Assembly (NCBI GenBank): GCA_944358755.1
Contig: CALVRY010000024.1
Span: 1 to 13,916, forward strand
Length of the DNA: 13,916 nucleotides
Origin: an uncultured Bacilli bacterium
GTDB taxonomy: Bacteria > Bacillota_I > Bacilli_A > RFN20 > CAG-826
Reading direction: 5' to 3'
Part shown: piece after piece, positions 1 to 7,411 of the stretch
Position numbering within the stretch: position 1 is the stretch's first letter
Layout of the letters: each line of letters begins with the position of its first letter
Notes under the pieces: generated by a model
What the model saw: only the letters and a program-made list of their open reading frames with translations
Databases searched by the model: none
Told to the model about the DNA's origin: nothing
Made by a program: the position numbers and the translations under genes

Positions 1-96
1 TGAGATATACACTTTTTTGTATTTTGTTAATGATTGATTTCTTAAACTAATTGCTCAGTATTGTCATTTTGTAATAGTTCTGACATTTTTTTATGC

Positions 97-126
97 TTGT
101 TTTAGAACAAACAATTGAGGTATAAT
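97..126 (+). promoter_or_regulatory. Promoter for rpsB-tsf
   Basis: A perfect -10 hexamer TATAAT lies at 121-126. The best -35 candidate is TTGTTT at 97-102, 18 bases upstream and only a partial match to TTGACA. Transcription would begin near 132-133, directly before a perfect hairpin. The -10 box is convincing; the -35 is weak. Confidence 0.65.
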
Positions 127-132
127 AAATAG

Positions 133-245
133 ACTTTTGCGGACGCAAAAGAATACACACATTATGGATTCATTTTCCGAGTCTGAATTTTTCAGGGAAA
201 ATGTTCGAAGTAATGGAGGTTTTAACAAATTGGAGGTAGCCCTAA
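133..245 (+). promoter_or_regulatory. Structured 5' leader of rpsB
   Basis: The predicted leader of about 113 bases contains two hairpins. The first, CTTTTGC-GGAC-GCAAAAG (134-151), has a perfect 7-bp stem at the very 5' end of the transcript. The second is compound: CATTTTCC (171-178) pairs with GGAAAATG (196-203), and after a four-base GAGT bulge CTGAA (183-187) pairs with TTCAG (191-195) around a TTT loop. A stem, one-sided bulge and inner stem ahead of a ribosomal protein gene is the usual shape of a protein-binding autoregulatory leader, and many bacteria control rpsB by S2 feedback. I cannot match it to a named leader family, so regulation by S2 is inference. Two GGAGG sites follow, at 215-219 and 232-236; the second serves rpsB. 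Confidence 0.5.
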
Positions 246-1262
246 ATGGCAGAAGAAAAAACAGTCGCTAACCTCAGCGAAGAAAAAGTAGAGGAAACAA
301 AAGAAGCAAATATCATGGAAACAATTGTTCATGATGAAAATGCTGAAGTCGTTACACTAAGAAGATTACTTGAAGCTGGAGTTCATTATGGCCATCAAAC
401 AAAAAGATGGAATCCAAAAATGAAACCATACATCTATTGTGCAAGAAATGGTATTTACCTTATCGATTTAAACAAATCAAAATCTGCTTTAACAGATGCT
501 TATAAGAAACTTGAAAGTATCGTTTTAGATGGTGGTAAAGTTTTAATCGTTGGTACAAAAGATAACGTTAAAGAAATTGTTAAAGAAGAAGCAGAAAGAA
601 GTGGATCATTCTACATCACAAACAGATGGTTAGGTGGTATCTTAACAAACTTCAAGACAATCCAAACAAGAATTAGAAGATTAAAAGATTTAGAAAGTGC
701 TCAAGAAGATGGTTCTTGGGAAAAACTTCCTAAAAAAGAAGTTATCGCTTTAAACAAAGAAAAAGAAAAATTAGCTAAGAACCTTGAAGGCATTAAAGAA
801 ATGAGAAAAATTCCTAATGCTTTAGTTGTTGTTGATCCAACTGTTGAATATAACGCAGTTAGAGAAGCTAATAAATTAAACATCCCTGTTTTTGCAATTT
901 GTGATACAAACTGTGATCCAGATGGAATTGACTATGTCATCCCAGGAAATGATGATGCAACAAAATCAGTTAAACTTATCATTGGTATTTTAAATGATGC
1001 TGTTGTTGAAGCTAAAGGTGGTATCGCTGAAGTCGCATTTGCTAAAGATGAAGGCGAAGCTTTAACTATGAAAGATGCTATCAGACAAGCTGATAGAGAA
1101 AATGCTTTAAGACTTGCTGCTAGAAGAGAAATGCAAAGAGAAAAACTCGAAAGAGAAAAAGCAAGAAGAGAATCTTTCCTTGCAAGACAACAAGCAGCTC
1201 AACAAGCACAAAGCGTTGAAAACAAAAAAGAAGAAAAACCAGCTGAAGAAAAAGCTGAATAA
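246..1262 (+). CDS. rpsB: 30S ribosomal protein S2
   Basis: This encodes ribosomal protein S2 of the small subunit, needed for S1 docking and translation initiation in organisms that have S1. The S2 signature is seen at about residues 38-62 (LLEAGVHYGHQTKRWNPKMK), followed by the NRWLGG and TNF motifs and the conserved PNALVVVDP stretch. At 338 residues it is longer than the usual 230-260: there is an acidic N-terminal extension of about 35 residues, and a Lys/Glu/Gln-rich, probably coiled or disordered tail from about residue 285. The start is supported by GGAGG at 232-236, nine bases upstream; the in-frame ATG at 315 has no comparable ribosome site. tsf follows after 12 bases, and the pair is closed by a terminator. 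A structured leader precedes it. Identification is certain; the exact start is very likely. Confidence 0.97.
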   Translation: MAEEKTVANLSEEKVEETKEANIMETIVHDENAEVVTLRRLLEAGVHYGHQTKRWNPKMKPYIYCARNGIYLIDLNKSKSALTDAYKKLESIVLDGGKVLIVGTKDNVKEIVKEEAERSGSFYITNRWLGGILTNFKTIQTRIRRLKDLESAQEDGSWEKLPKKEVIALNKEKEKLAKNLEGIKEMRKIPNALVVVDPTVEYNAVREANKLNIPVFAICDTNCDPDGIDYVIPGNDDATKSVKLIIGILNDAVVEAKGGIAEVAFAKDEGEALTMKDAIRQADRENALRLAARREMQREKLEREKARRESFLARQQAAQQAQSVENKKEEKPAEEKAE

Positions 1263-1274
1263 TGGAGAGTAATC

Positions 1275-2147
1275 ATGGCAGTTAATGTTGAATTAATTAA
1301 AATATTACGTGATAGAACAGGCGCAGGCATCATGGATTGCAAAAACGCTTTAGCAGCTTGTGAAAATGATGTTGATAAAGCTTGCGATTGGTTAAGAGAA
1401 AAAGGTATTGCTAAACAAGCTAAAAAAGCTGATAGAATTGCAGCTGAAGGTTTAGTTGTTATCCATACTTGTGAAAAATGTGGAAAAGCTTCAATCGTTG
1501 AAGTTAACTGTGAAACAGATTTCGTTTCTCACGCTGATCCATTCAAAGAATTAGTTGAAAATTGCGCTAAAGTCGTTTTAAAGAATGGCTGCAAAACTGT
1601 TGAAGAAGCAGTTAGTGCAACACAAACTGATTTCACAAACGCTACTGTTAAACTTGGTGAAAAATTAAGCTTTAGAAGATTCGATGTTGTTGAACCAACA
1701 GGTGATGAAAAAGTTTATTCTTACATCCACATGGGTGGAAAAATTGGTGTTTTAGTCCTTCTTGCAAAAGAAGATGCAGAACTCGGAAAAGGTCTTGCAA
1801 TGCATATTGCAGCTAACAACCCAAAATTTGTTCACTTTGATGATATTCCAGCTGCTCAAATTGAAAACGAAAAGAACATTCAAATTGAAGCATGCAAAAA
1901 CGATCCAAAACTTGCTAACAAACCAGAAGTCGCTTTAAAGAAAATCGTCGAAGGTAAAGTTAACAAATTCTTCTCTGAATCAGTTTTAGATGAACAATCT
2001 TACTTACTTGATCCAGAAAAGACTGTTGCTCAAGCATTGAAAGAAAAAGGTAACAGTGTTGTTAAATTCATCCGTTACCAAGTTGGTGAAGGTATCGAAA
2101 AGAGAGTTGATAACTTCGCTGAAGAAGTTGCTAAACAAGCTCAATAA
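1275..2147 (+). CDS. tsf: Elongation factor Ts
   Basis: EF-Ts is the guanine-nucleotide exchange factor that recycles EF-Tu-GDP in translation. The N-terminal UBA-like domain is clear (residues 1-55, including LRDRTGAGIMDCKNAL), and the diagnostic TDFV motif that contacts EF-Tu lies at residues 81-84 in VNCETDFV. The remaining core and C-terminal dimerisation parts give 290 residues, the normal family length. A GGAGAG ribosome site (1264-1269) precedes the ATG by five bases. It is co-transcribed with rpsB, the standard arrangement, and a strong intrinsic terminator begins 13 bases after its stop. A CEKC pair at residues 66-69 sits where most homologues have no cysteine cluster; I attach no function to it. 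Confidence 0.97.
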   Translation: MAVNVELIKILRDRTGAGIMDCKNALAACENDVDKACDWLREKGIAKQAKKADRIAAEGLVVIHTCEKCGKASIVEVNCETDFVSHADPFKELVENCAKVVLKNGCKTVEEAVSATQTDFTNATVKLGEKLSFRRFDVVEPTGDEKVYSYIHMGGKIGVLVLLAKEDAELGKGLAMHIAANNPKFVHFDDIPAAQIENEKNIQIEACKNDPKLANKPEVALKKIVEGKVNKFFSESVLDEQSYLLDPEKTVAQALKEKGNSVVKFIRYQVGEGIEKRVDNFAEEVAKQAQ

Positions 2148-2160
2148 TCCAAATTATGAT

Positions 2161-2196
2161 AAATCCGCTTTGAGTAATCCTCTTAGCGGATTTTTT
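2161..2196 (+). terminator. Intrinsic terminator after tsf
   Basis: AAATCCGCT (2161-2169) pairs perfectly with AGCGGATTT (2185-2193). A small inner GAG/CTC helix continues the stem past a 2x2 internal loop, and the T run 2191-2196 follows. This is a textbook Rho-independent terminator that separates rpsB-tsf from the pyrH unit. Confidence 0.9.
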
Positions 2197-2259
2197 CTAT
2201 AGAAATTTCATATTTTTATAGACTTTTTTGCTAAATTTTGCGCATTTTTATTTCCTTTT

Positions 2260-2268
2260 TGATATAAT
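2260..2268 (+). promoter_or_regulatory. Extended -10 promoter of pyrH unit
   Basis: TGATATAAT at 2260-2268 is a full TGn-TATAAT extended -10. No good -35 is visible; TTGCGC at 2238-2243 is 19 bases away and poor, which is tolerable for an extended -10. The expected start site, about seven bases after the box, falls on or next to the A of the pyrH ATG at 2275. Confidence 0.75.
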
Positions 2269-2274
2269 TTTTTT

Positions 2275-3000
2275 ATGGAAAATTTTAAATACAACCGAGT
2301 CATTTTAAAAATTAGTGGTGAAGCGCTTGAAGACGATTCTTCTCGCCTTATTTTAAGTGCTACAAAACTTAATAACATTGGTAAACTTATCAAAACTTTA
2401 GTTGGCTATGGAATTAAAGTTGGTGTTGTGTGTGGCGCAGGAAATATTTTTAGAGGAAGAATTGCTGAAGAAGCAGGTATTGACTCAATTGATGGCGATT
2501 ACATGGGAATGATTGGAACAGTCATTAATTTAAAAGCTATATCAAGTATTTTAAATAAATACGAAGTTCCTAATTTACTAATGAGCTCACTTGAAGTTGA
2601 AGACGTCGCAAAAAAATATAATCTTAATGAGGCAAGAAAAGCTTATGATTCTGGCACCGTTGTTTTATTTGCTGGTGGATTAGGTCGACCAAAAATTACT
2701 ACTGATACAACCGTTGCAAAGCGCGCAATAGAAATGAACGCAGAAGTAATTCTTGCAGGGAAAAATGGCGTGGATGGCGTTTATACAAGCGATCCAAATA
2801 AAAATAAAGATGCAAAATTTATCAAAGAAACAAATTATCAATACGTCCTTGATTTGAATTTAAAAGTCATGGACAAAGAAGCAATTGAGCTTTTAAAGGA
2901 TACAACAGTTGTAACACGTGTATTCTCAATGGAAGATTTAGAAAATTTTGTTAAAGTCATCAAGGGAGATGATTTTGGCACAACTATAAAGAAGGAGTAA
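2275..3000 (+). CDS. pyrH: UMP kinase (uridylate kinase)
   Basis: Bacterial-type hexameric UMP kinase of the amino-acid-kinase fold, which converts UMP and ATP to UDP in pyrimidine nucleotide synthesis in the cytosol. At 241 residues it has the family length. Visible motifs are LKISGEAL (11-18), GAGNIFRG (54-61, phosphate binding), GDYMGMIGTVINL (74-86, UMP side), GGLGRPKITTDTT (134-146) and DGVYTSDP (167-174). There is no Shine-Dalgarno sequence before the ATG: the bases between the -10 box and the start are all T, and the predicted transcript begins at the start codon. It is the first gene of the pyrH-frr-cdsA-dxr-rseP-polC run, and frr starts three bases after its stop. Confidence 0.96.
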   Translation: MENFKYNRVILKISGEALEDDSSRLILSATKLNNIGKLIKTLVGYGIKVGVVCGAGNIFRGRIAEEAGIDSIDGDYMGMIGTVINLKAISSILNKYEVPNLLMSSLEVEDVAKKYNLNEARKAYDSGTVVLFAGGLGRPKITTDTTVAKRAIEMNAEVILAGKNGVDGVYTSDPNKNKDAKFIKETNYQYVLDLNLKVMDKEAIELLKDTTVVTRVFSMEDLENFVKVIKGDDFGTTIKKE

Positions 3001-3003
3001 ACT

Positions 3004-3546
3004 ATGGATATTTTAGACGAAGTAAAAGAGAGAATGGAGAAATCAGTTGAATCATTAAGAGCTAATCTTAATACTTTAAGAACTGGTAGAGCAAATGCTG
3101 CTTTACTCGATAACTTATATTGCGATTATTATGGTGAAAAAATGTTAGTTAACCAAATCGCTGCAGTTAAAGTTCCTGAACCAAGACAACTTTTGATTAT
3201 GCCTTATGATGCAGGCGACATTAAAGCAATTGTTGCTGCAATCAATGCTAGTGAAATTGGAATTAATCCAATTGTTGACGGAAAACAAATTAGACTTATC
3301 ATTCCTGCATTAACTGAAGATAGAAGAAAAGAACTTGGCAAGAAAGCTAAAGGATATGGCGAAGAGAGCAAAGTCGCTATTAGAAATATTCGTCGTGATG
3401 CCATGGATAAAATTAAAAAAGACGAATCTTATACTGAAGATACACTCAAAAAAGAAGAGGAAGCTATTCAAAAATTAACTGATCAATATATCAAAAAGAT
3501 TGATGAAGTTGTTAAAGAAAAAGATAGCGAAATCATGTCAATTTAA
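3004..3546 (+). CDS. frr: Ribosome recycling factor
   Basis: RRF works with EF-G to split post-termination ribosomes. The 180-residue protein matches the usual ~185, with the typical helical N-terminus (MEKSVESLRANLNTLRTGRA, about residues 11-30), the PEPRQLLIMPYD segment and the C-terminal helix containing RRDAMDKIKK. AGGAG at 2993-2997, within the end of pyrH, gives a good ribosome site six bases before the ATG, and the three-base gap suggests translational coupling to pyrH. In Bacillus-type genomes uppS usually follows; here cdsA follows directly after two bases. Confidence 0.97.
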   Translation: MDILDEVKERMEKSVESLRANLNTLRTGRANAALLDNLYCDYYGEKMLVNQIAAVKVPEPRQLLIMPYDAGDIKAIVAAINASEIGINPIVDGKQIRLIIPALTEDRRKELGKKAKGYGEESKVAIRNIRRDAMDKIKKDESYTEDTLKKEEEAIQKLTDQYIKKIDEVVKEKDSEIMSI

Positions 3547-3548
3547 CA

Positions 3549-4688
3549 ATGGCTGATCTAGAAAAAGAAACTAAAAACGATAATGCTATTACAACTGATC
3601 TTGAAGAAGAAAATAAAGCTAATTCAAGACTCACTAAAAAACAGCATTATATGAACAACCTAAATTTAGATACTAAGAATTCTATGAAAAATAGAATTCT
3701 TGTTAGTATCCTTTTAGTTTTGATTTGCGTTCCATGTATCATTGTTGGGAACTATGTTTTTGCTACCTTAATTCTTGTTGCAGCTTCTATTGCTTGTCAC
3801 GAAATAATTAAAGCCCCTCAATCAATCGAGAGAAAATTCTCCAACGTGATTTATATTTTCTCATATTTCATGATGGTCGCTTTGATTGGATGGGTCATTG
3901 TGAAAAATAACCTCGTAGAACTCTCACGAAATCCTGAAAATTTTGTTTTTGATTTGTCGTCGCAATTCTATGGACCTCGAATTTCTCTCACCGCATTTTT
4001 CATCTGCATTACATTTTTCTTTTTTAATGTTTTGTTTGATAAAAATTTCTCAATCCAAGATGCATTCTATTTTATATCGATGCTTTTTATTGTTTCGGTT
4101 GGCTTTCAATCAATTCTTTATTTAAGATATTGTCCATTTACTTTTTCTAATTTAGTTGATGGAAGTGGTGGTAATACATGGAATTATTACGAGGCACCAT
4201 ATTATTTTAGATATGGTCAATCGATGTTACTTATTTTTTACATGTTAATTGGCACATGTATGAATGATGTTGGGGCTTATTTTATTGGTGTTTTATTCGG
4301 AAAACACAAAATGAGTCCTCGTATTTCACCTAAAAAGACTTATGAAGGTTTAATTGGTGGAATTGTCATTTCATTTATTTGTAGTGCTTTATTCGCTCTT
4401 ATTTTAGATTTATGTGGCGTTCCAATTCTCGCTGGAATTTTAGATATAAATCATTTCTATAACGTTATTGTTTTAAGCATTTTGATGCCTATTTTTGGTG
4501 TCTTTGGTGATCTTATTTTTTCAGCGATTAAAAGGCACTTCAAGATTAAAGACTTTGGCACCGCGCTTAAAAGTCATGGTGGAATTTTAGATAGATTAGA
4601 TTCAATCTTAATCGTTTCAATTATGCTTTCATTATTTATTGAAGTAATGTCACTTAATTGGAACTTTATGTCTGATGGTATTTATTAA
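3549..4688 (+). CDS. cdsA: Phosphatidate cytidylyltransferase
   Basis: CdsA is the membrane enzyme that makes CDP-diacylglycerol from phosphatidic acid and CTP, the branch point for phospholipid synthesis. The C-terminal family signature is complete at about residues 325-352: S-x-I-K-R, K-D-F-G, HGG, then DRLDS. A second conserved block starts at N239-D240 (NDVGAYFIG) followed by SPRISPKKTYEG. Multiple hydrophobic membrane segments begin near residue 48. At 379 residues it exceeds the typical 260-300, because of a charged hydrophilic N-terminus of about 47 residues and a longer middle loop. No Shine-Dalgarno sequence is seen: the ATG lies two bases after the frr stop, so initiation is probably by coupling. 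A start at the later internal Met codons (residue 36 or 47) cannot be excluded. Confidence 0.93.
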   Translation: MADLEKETKNDNAITTDLEEENKANSRLTKKQHYMNNLNLDTKNSMKNRILVSILLVLICVPCIIVGNYVFATLILVAASIACHEIIKAPQSIERKFSNVIYIFSYFMMVALIGWVIVKNNLVELSRNPENFVFDLSSQFYGPRISLTAFFICITFFFFNVLFDKNFSIQDAFYFISMLFIVSVGFQSILYLRYCPFTFSNLVDGSGGNTWNYYEAPYYFRYGQSMLLIFYMLIGTCMNDVGAYFIGVLFGKHKMSPRISPKKTYEGLIGGIVISFICSALFALILDLCGVPILAGILDINHFYNVIVLSILMPIFGVFGDLIFSAIKRHFKIKDFGTALKSHGGILDRLDSILIVSIMLSLFIEVMSLNWNFMSDGIY

Positions 4689-4691
4689 AAA

Positions 4692-5852
4692 ATGAAACGT
4701 GTCTTATTACTTGGGGCTAGTGGCTCAATTGGCACTCAAACAATTGAGGTTATTTTAAAAAATAAAGATAGTTTTATTTTGTCTGGAATTTCAGTTGGTG
4801 AAAGAGTTGAAATAATTGATGAATTAATTAAAAACCTTGCAAATCTCAACTATTTTTGTGTAAAAAACGAGAAAGACTACTTAAAATTTAAAGAAAAATA
4901 CCCTAAAAAACACTTCTATTTTGGAGATGATGGACTTATAAAACTCATCAATGAATGTCCAAGTGATATCATCGTTAATGCTTTAATTGGTTTTATTGGT
5001 TTTTTACCAAGCGTTGAATCTTTAAAGCTTAATAAAATTTTATGTCTTTCAAATAAAGAGAGTTTGGTAGTGGGTGGGGACATCATCAATAAACTTCTTA
5101 AAGAAGGACATGGCAAACTTTATCCAATCGATTCAGAGCATGTTGCAATTGCAAAATGTTTATATGGAAAAAATATAAATGATGTTGAAAAGATTTTAAT
5201 CACCGCAAGTGGAGGTCCATTTTTCTTTTTAGAGAAGGAAAAATTTAAAGATATTACGCCATGTGATGCCTTAAAACATCCAACCTGGTCAATGGGCAAA
5301 AAAATTACAATTGATAGTTCAACTATGATGAATAAATGTTTCGAAATTATTGAAGCACATTATTTATTTAATGTATCGGGAGATAAAATTGAACCAATTG
5401 TTGACCGAAAAAGTCATGTCCATTCAATGATAAAAATGAAAAACGGCGACATCTATCTTCAAGTTGGGCCAAGCGATATGAAACTTCCAATAACTTATGC
5501 TTTATTTGAAGGAAAACCTGACACAAGCGAAGGTTTTATGGATGTTGAAAAAAATACATTTGATAAATATACGTTTTATCCAATGGACTATGACAAATTT
5601 CCACTGATTAATTATGCTTATGAATGTTTAAAGAAAAATGGAAATTATGGCGCAGCACTAAACGCTGCAAATGAAGTATTAGTTGACGCTTTCTTAAATA
5701 ACAAAATTAAATATAACACTATAAGCGAAATTCTTGATAAAATTATGAAAGTGTTTTCTTATATAAAAGAAGTTAATATTAATGATTTAATTGAAACCGA
5801 TAAAAAAGTGAGAGAACTAACGAAGGAATATATTGAAGAGTATGCAAATTAA
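4692..5852 (+). CDS. dxr: 1-Deoxy-D-xylulose 5-phosphate reductoisomerase
   Basis: DXR (IspC) converts DXP to 2-C-methyl-D-erythritol 4-phosphate with NADPH, the committed step of the MEP isoprenoid pathway. The NADPH-binding GASGSIG is at residues 8-14 and NKES at 121-124. The metal ligands are present as D147 and E149 (in PIDSEH) and E218, four residues after N214. H196 and the HPTWSMG loop close the active site, and AALNAANEV lies near 321-329. Length 386 is typical. The gene starts three bases after cdsA without a Shine-Dalgarno sequence, and its last 11 bases overlap rseP. Its presence shows that this organism makes isoprenoids by the MEP route, which keeps it apart from the most reduced Mollicutes. 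Confidence 0.96.
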   Translation: MKRVLLLGASGSIGTQTIEVILKNKDSFILSGISVGERVEIIDELIKNLANLNYFCVKNEKDYLKFKEKYPKKHFYFGDDGLIKLINECPSDIIVNALIGFIGFLPSVESLKLNKILCLSNKESLVVGGDIINKLLKEGHGKLYPIDSEHVAIAKCLYGKNINDVEKILITASGGPFFFLEKEKFKDITPCDALKHPTWSMGKKITIDSSTMMNKCFEIIEAHYLFNVSGDKIEPIVDRKSHVHSMIKMKNGDIYLQVGPSDMKLPITYALFEGKPDTSEGFMDVEKNTFDKYTFYPMDYDKFPLINYAYECLKKNGNYGAALNAANEVLVDAFLNNKIKYNTISEILDKIMKVFSYIKEVNINDLIETDKKVRELTKEYIEEYAN

Positions 5853-7410
5853 TGTATTAGCTGGATTTAACTGGAATACTGTCTTATCGATAGTATTATT
5901 TTTTGTTGCTCTTGGAGTTCTTGTTACAATCCACGAATTTGGGCACTTTTTAGCGGCTAAATCTTTTAAAGTTTATTGTACTGATTTCTCAATTGGTTTT
6001 GGTCCAAAAATTGTAAAGATTAAAAGGAAAAAAGGCGAAACAACTTTTTCTATTGGCATTCTTCCTCTTGGCGGATATGTTTCAATGCTAGGAGAAGATG
6101 ATGAAGAAAGTGTCCCTGAAGGAATTGTTGTTTCAAAAGAAAGAACACTTATTGGTATTAAGCGCTATAAAAGAATCATCATAATGTCAGCAGGAATCAT
6201 CATGAATTTTATTCTTGCTTATCTTATCTTTTTAATAAGTGCCTCTTGTTTCCCTCAAGTTCAAGTAAATGCTTGGTATAATGTTGGCGAAAATCCTGGA
6301 ATTGTTTCTCTTGCAAGTGAGGTCACTTTTAACAATAACGATCAACTCTATCCAACAACTTTCTATTATGAAAATGGTGAATTCCATGAAGTCGTTGAGG
6401 GCACAGAATCAAATCCAACAAATCAACTTAACATTTTAAATGAAGGGTACTTTACTTTAGAAAATGACACTGAACACAAATATGTTGCAGTGCTTTCTTA
6501 TCAATTAAGTGGCGTAAATGACACTGACATTTCAAAAAATATCTATCTTTTTGAAACAAGTGATGAAAATAAATTTGGCTCTACAAATTATTACATGCCT
6601 ATTGTTAATCAAAATGGTCAATTTGTTCAATACGAACATAAAGAAGGCGACACATTTAAATTTGAGGCACTTTTTGCTAATGCTCTTTCTAGCGAAAATG
6701 AAAATTCAAATGAGGCACCAAGTTATGTCCGTGATGAAAATGGCAAACTTCAAACTTATCCATGCGAAATTACTTTAACAAGCAATGGCACAAGTTTTAA
6801 CGCACTTAATGTTTCTTTTTATAAATATGATTTATGGTATGGGGCAAGAAGTTTTGAAGTGGCTGGCAATCAATGGGTTCAATCAAGTGGATTAATTGGT
6901 CAAGCGCTTGTTGGACTTTTTATTGGAAGAGGCTGGGATCAACTTGGCGGACCACTTGCAATTTTTTCTCAAACAACAACTATCCTTGAAAACAATCCAT
7001 TTTATGCTTATTTAAATACTTGGGGTGTAATTAGTGTTAACCTTGCTTTATTTAATTTATTACCTTTCCCGGGGTTAGATGGATGGCAAATTCTTGTTGA
7101 ACTTGTTGAAGGTAGTGTAAATGGAGTTAGAAAAGCAAAATATAAATTAAGCATGAAGAAAAAAGAAGAAGATGAAGAAAAAGAAATTCAAGAAATCGAC
7201 ATTTCTAAATCTCAAAATCACGAAGATACTGTAACTGCAAATAAAGATGTTAATTTAACAATTGGTGCTGACACTAAAAAAGAAGAAAAAGTATTTAAAG
7301 AATGGGAAATTCCTACCAAGTTTAAAACAATCATGTCTTATGTTGGACTTGGTTTATTATTACTCTTAATGATTTTTGTCTTTATTAAAGACATAATTGC
7401 GATTATTTAA
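5842..7410 (+). CDS. rseP: Site-2 metalloprotease, RseP/RasP-like
   Basis: Intramembrane zinc protease of the M50 (S2P) family, which in relatives cleaves anti-sigma factors and leftover signal peptides within the membrane. From the ATG at 5842 it has 522 residues. The zinc site HEFGH is at 31-35 in the first membrane segment; LGGYVSMLGED follows; the second segment is about 114-135; GGP is at 369-371; the third-ligand motif NLLPFPGLDG is at 405-414 (D413); the last membrane segment is at the C-terminus. It is about 100 residues longer than usual. The loop between segments two and three (about 136-350) shows no recognisable PDZ ligand-binding motif, and a Lys/Glu-rich insert lies before the last segment. 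A TTG at 5833 with AAGGA at 5823-5827 is an alternative start; either choice overlaps dxr. Confidence 0.9.
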   Translation: MQINVLAGFNWNTVLSIVLFFVALGVLVTIHEFGHFLAAKSFKVYCTDFSIGFGPKIVKIKRKKGETTFSIGILPLGGYVSMLGEDDEESVPEGIVVSKERTLIGIKRYKRIIIMSAGIIMNFILAYLIFLISASCFPQVQVNAWYNVGENPGIVSLASEVTFNNNDQLYPTTFYYENGEFHEVVEGTESNPTNQLNILNEGYFTLENDTEHKYVAVLSYQLSGVNDTDISKNIYLFETSDENKFGSTNYYMPIVNQNGQFVQYEHKEGDTFKFEALFANALSSENENSNEAPSYVRDENGKLQTYPCEITLTSNGTSFNALNVSFYKYDLWYGARSFEVAGNQWVQSSGLIGQALVGLFIGRGWDQLGGPLAIFSQTTTILENNPFYAYLNTWGVISVNLALFNLLPFPGLDGWQILVELVEGSVNGVRKAKYKLSMKKKEEDEEKEIQEIDISKSQNHEDTVTANKDVNLTIGADTKKEEKVFKEWEIPTKFKTIMSYVGLGLLLLLMIFVFIKDIIAII

Positions 7411-7411
7411 T

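Noticed and set aside
61..93. Second promoter using TTGTCA at 61-66
   Set aside because: The -35-like hexamer is good, but no -10 lies at 16-18 bases, and a perfect TATAAT downstream explains rpsB transcription.
7397..7411. Upstream TTG start for polC
   Set aside because: It would overlap rseP, adds five residues without homology, and has no ribosome site; the ATG at 7412 matches the normal PolC N-terminus.
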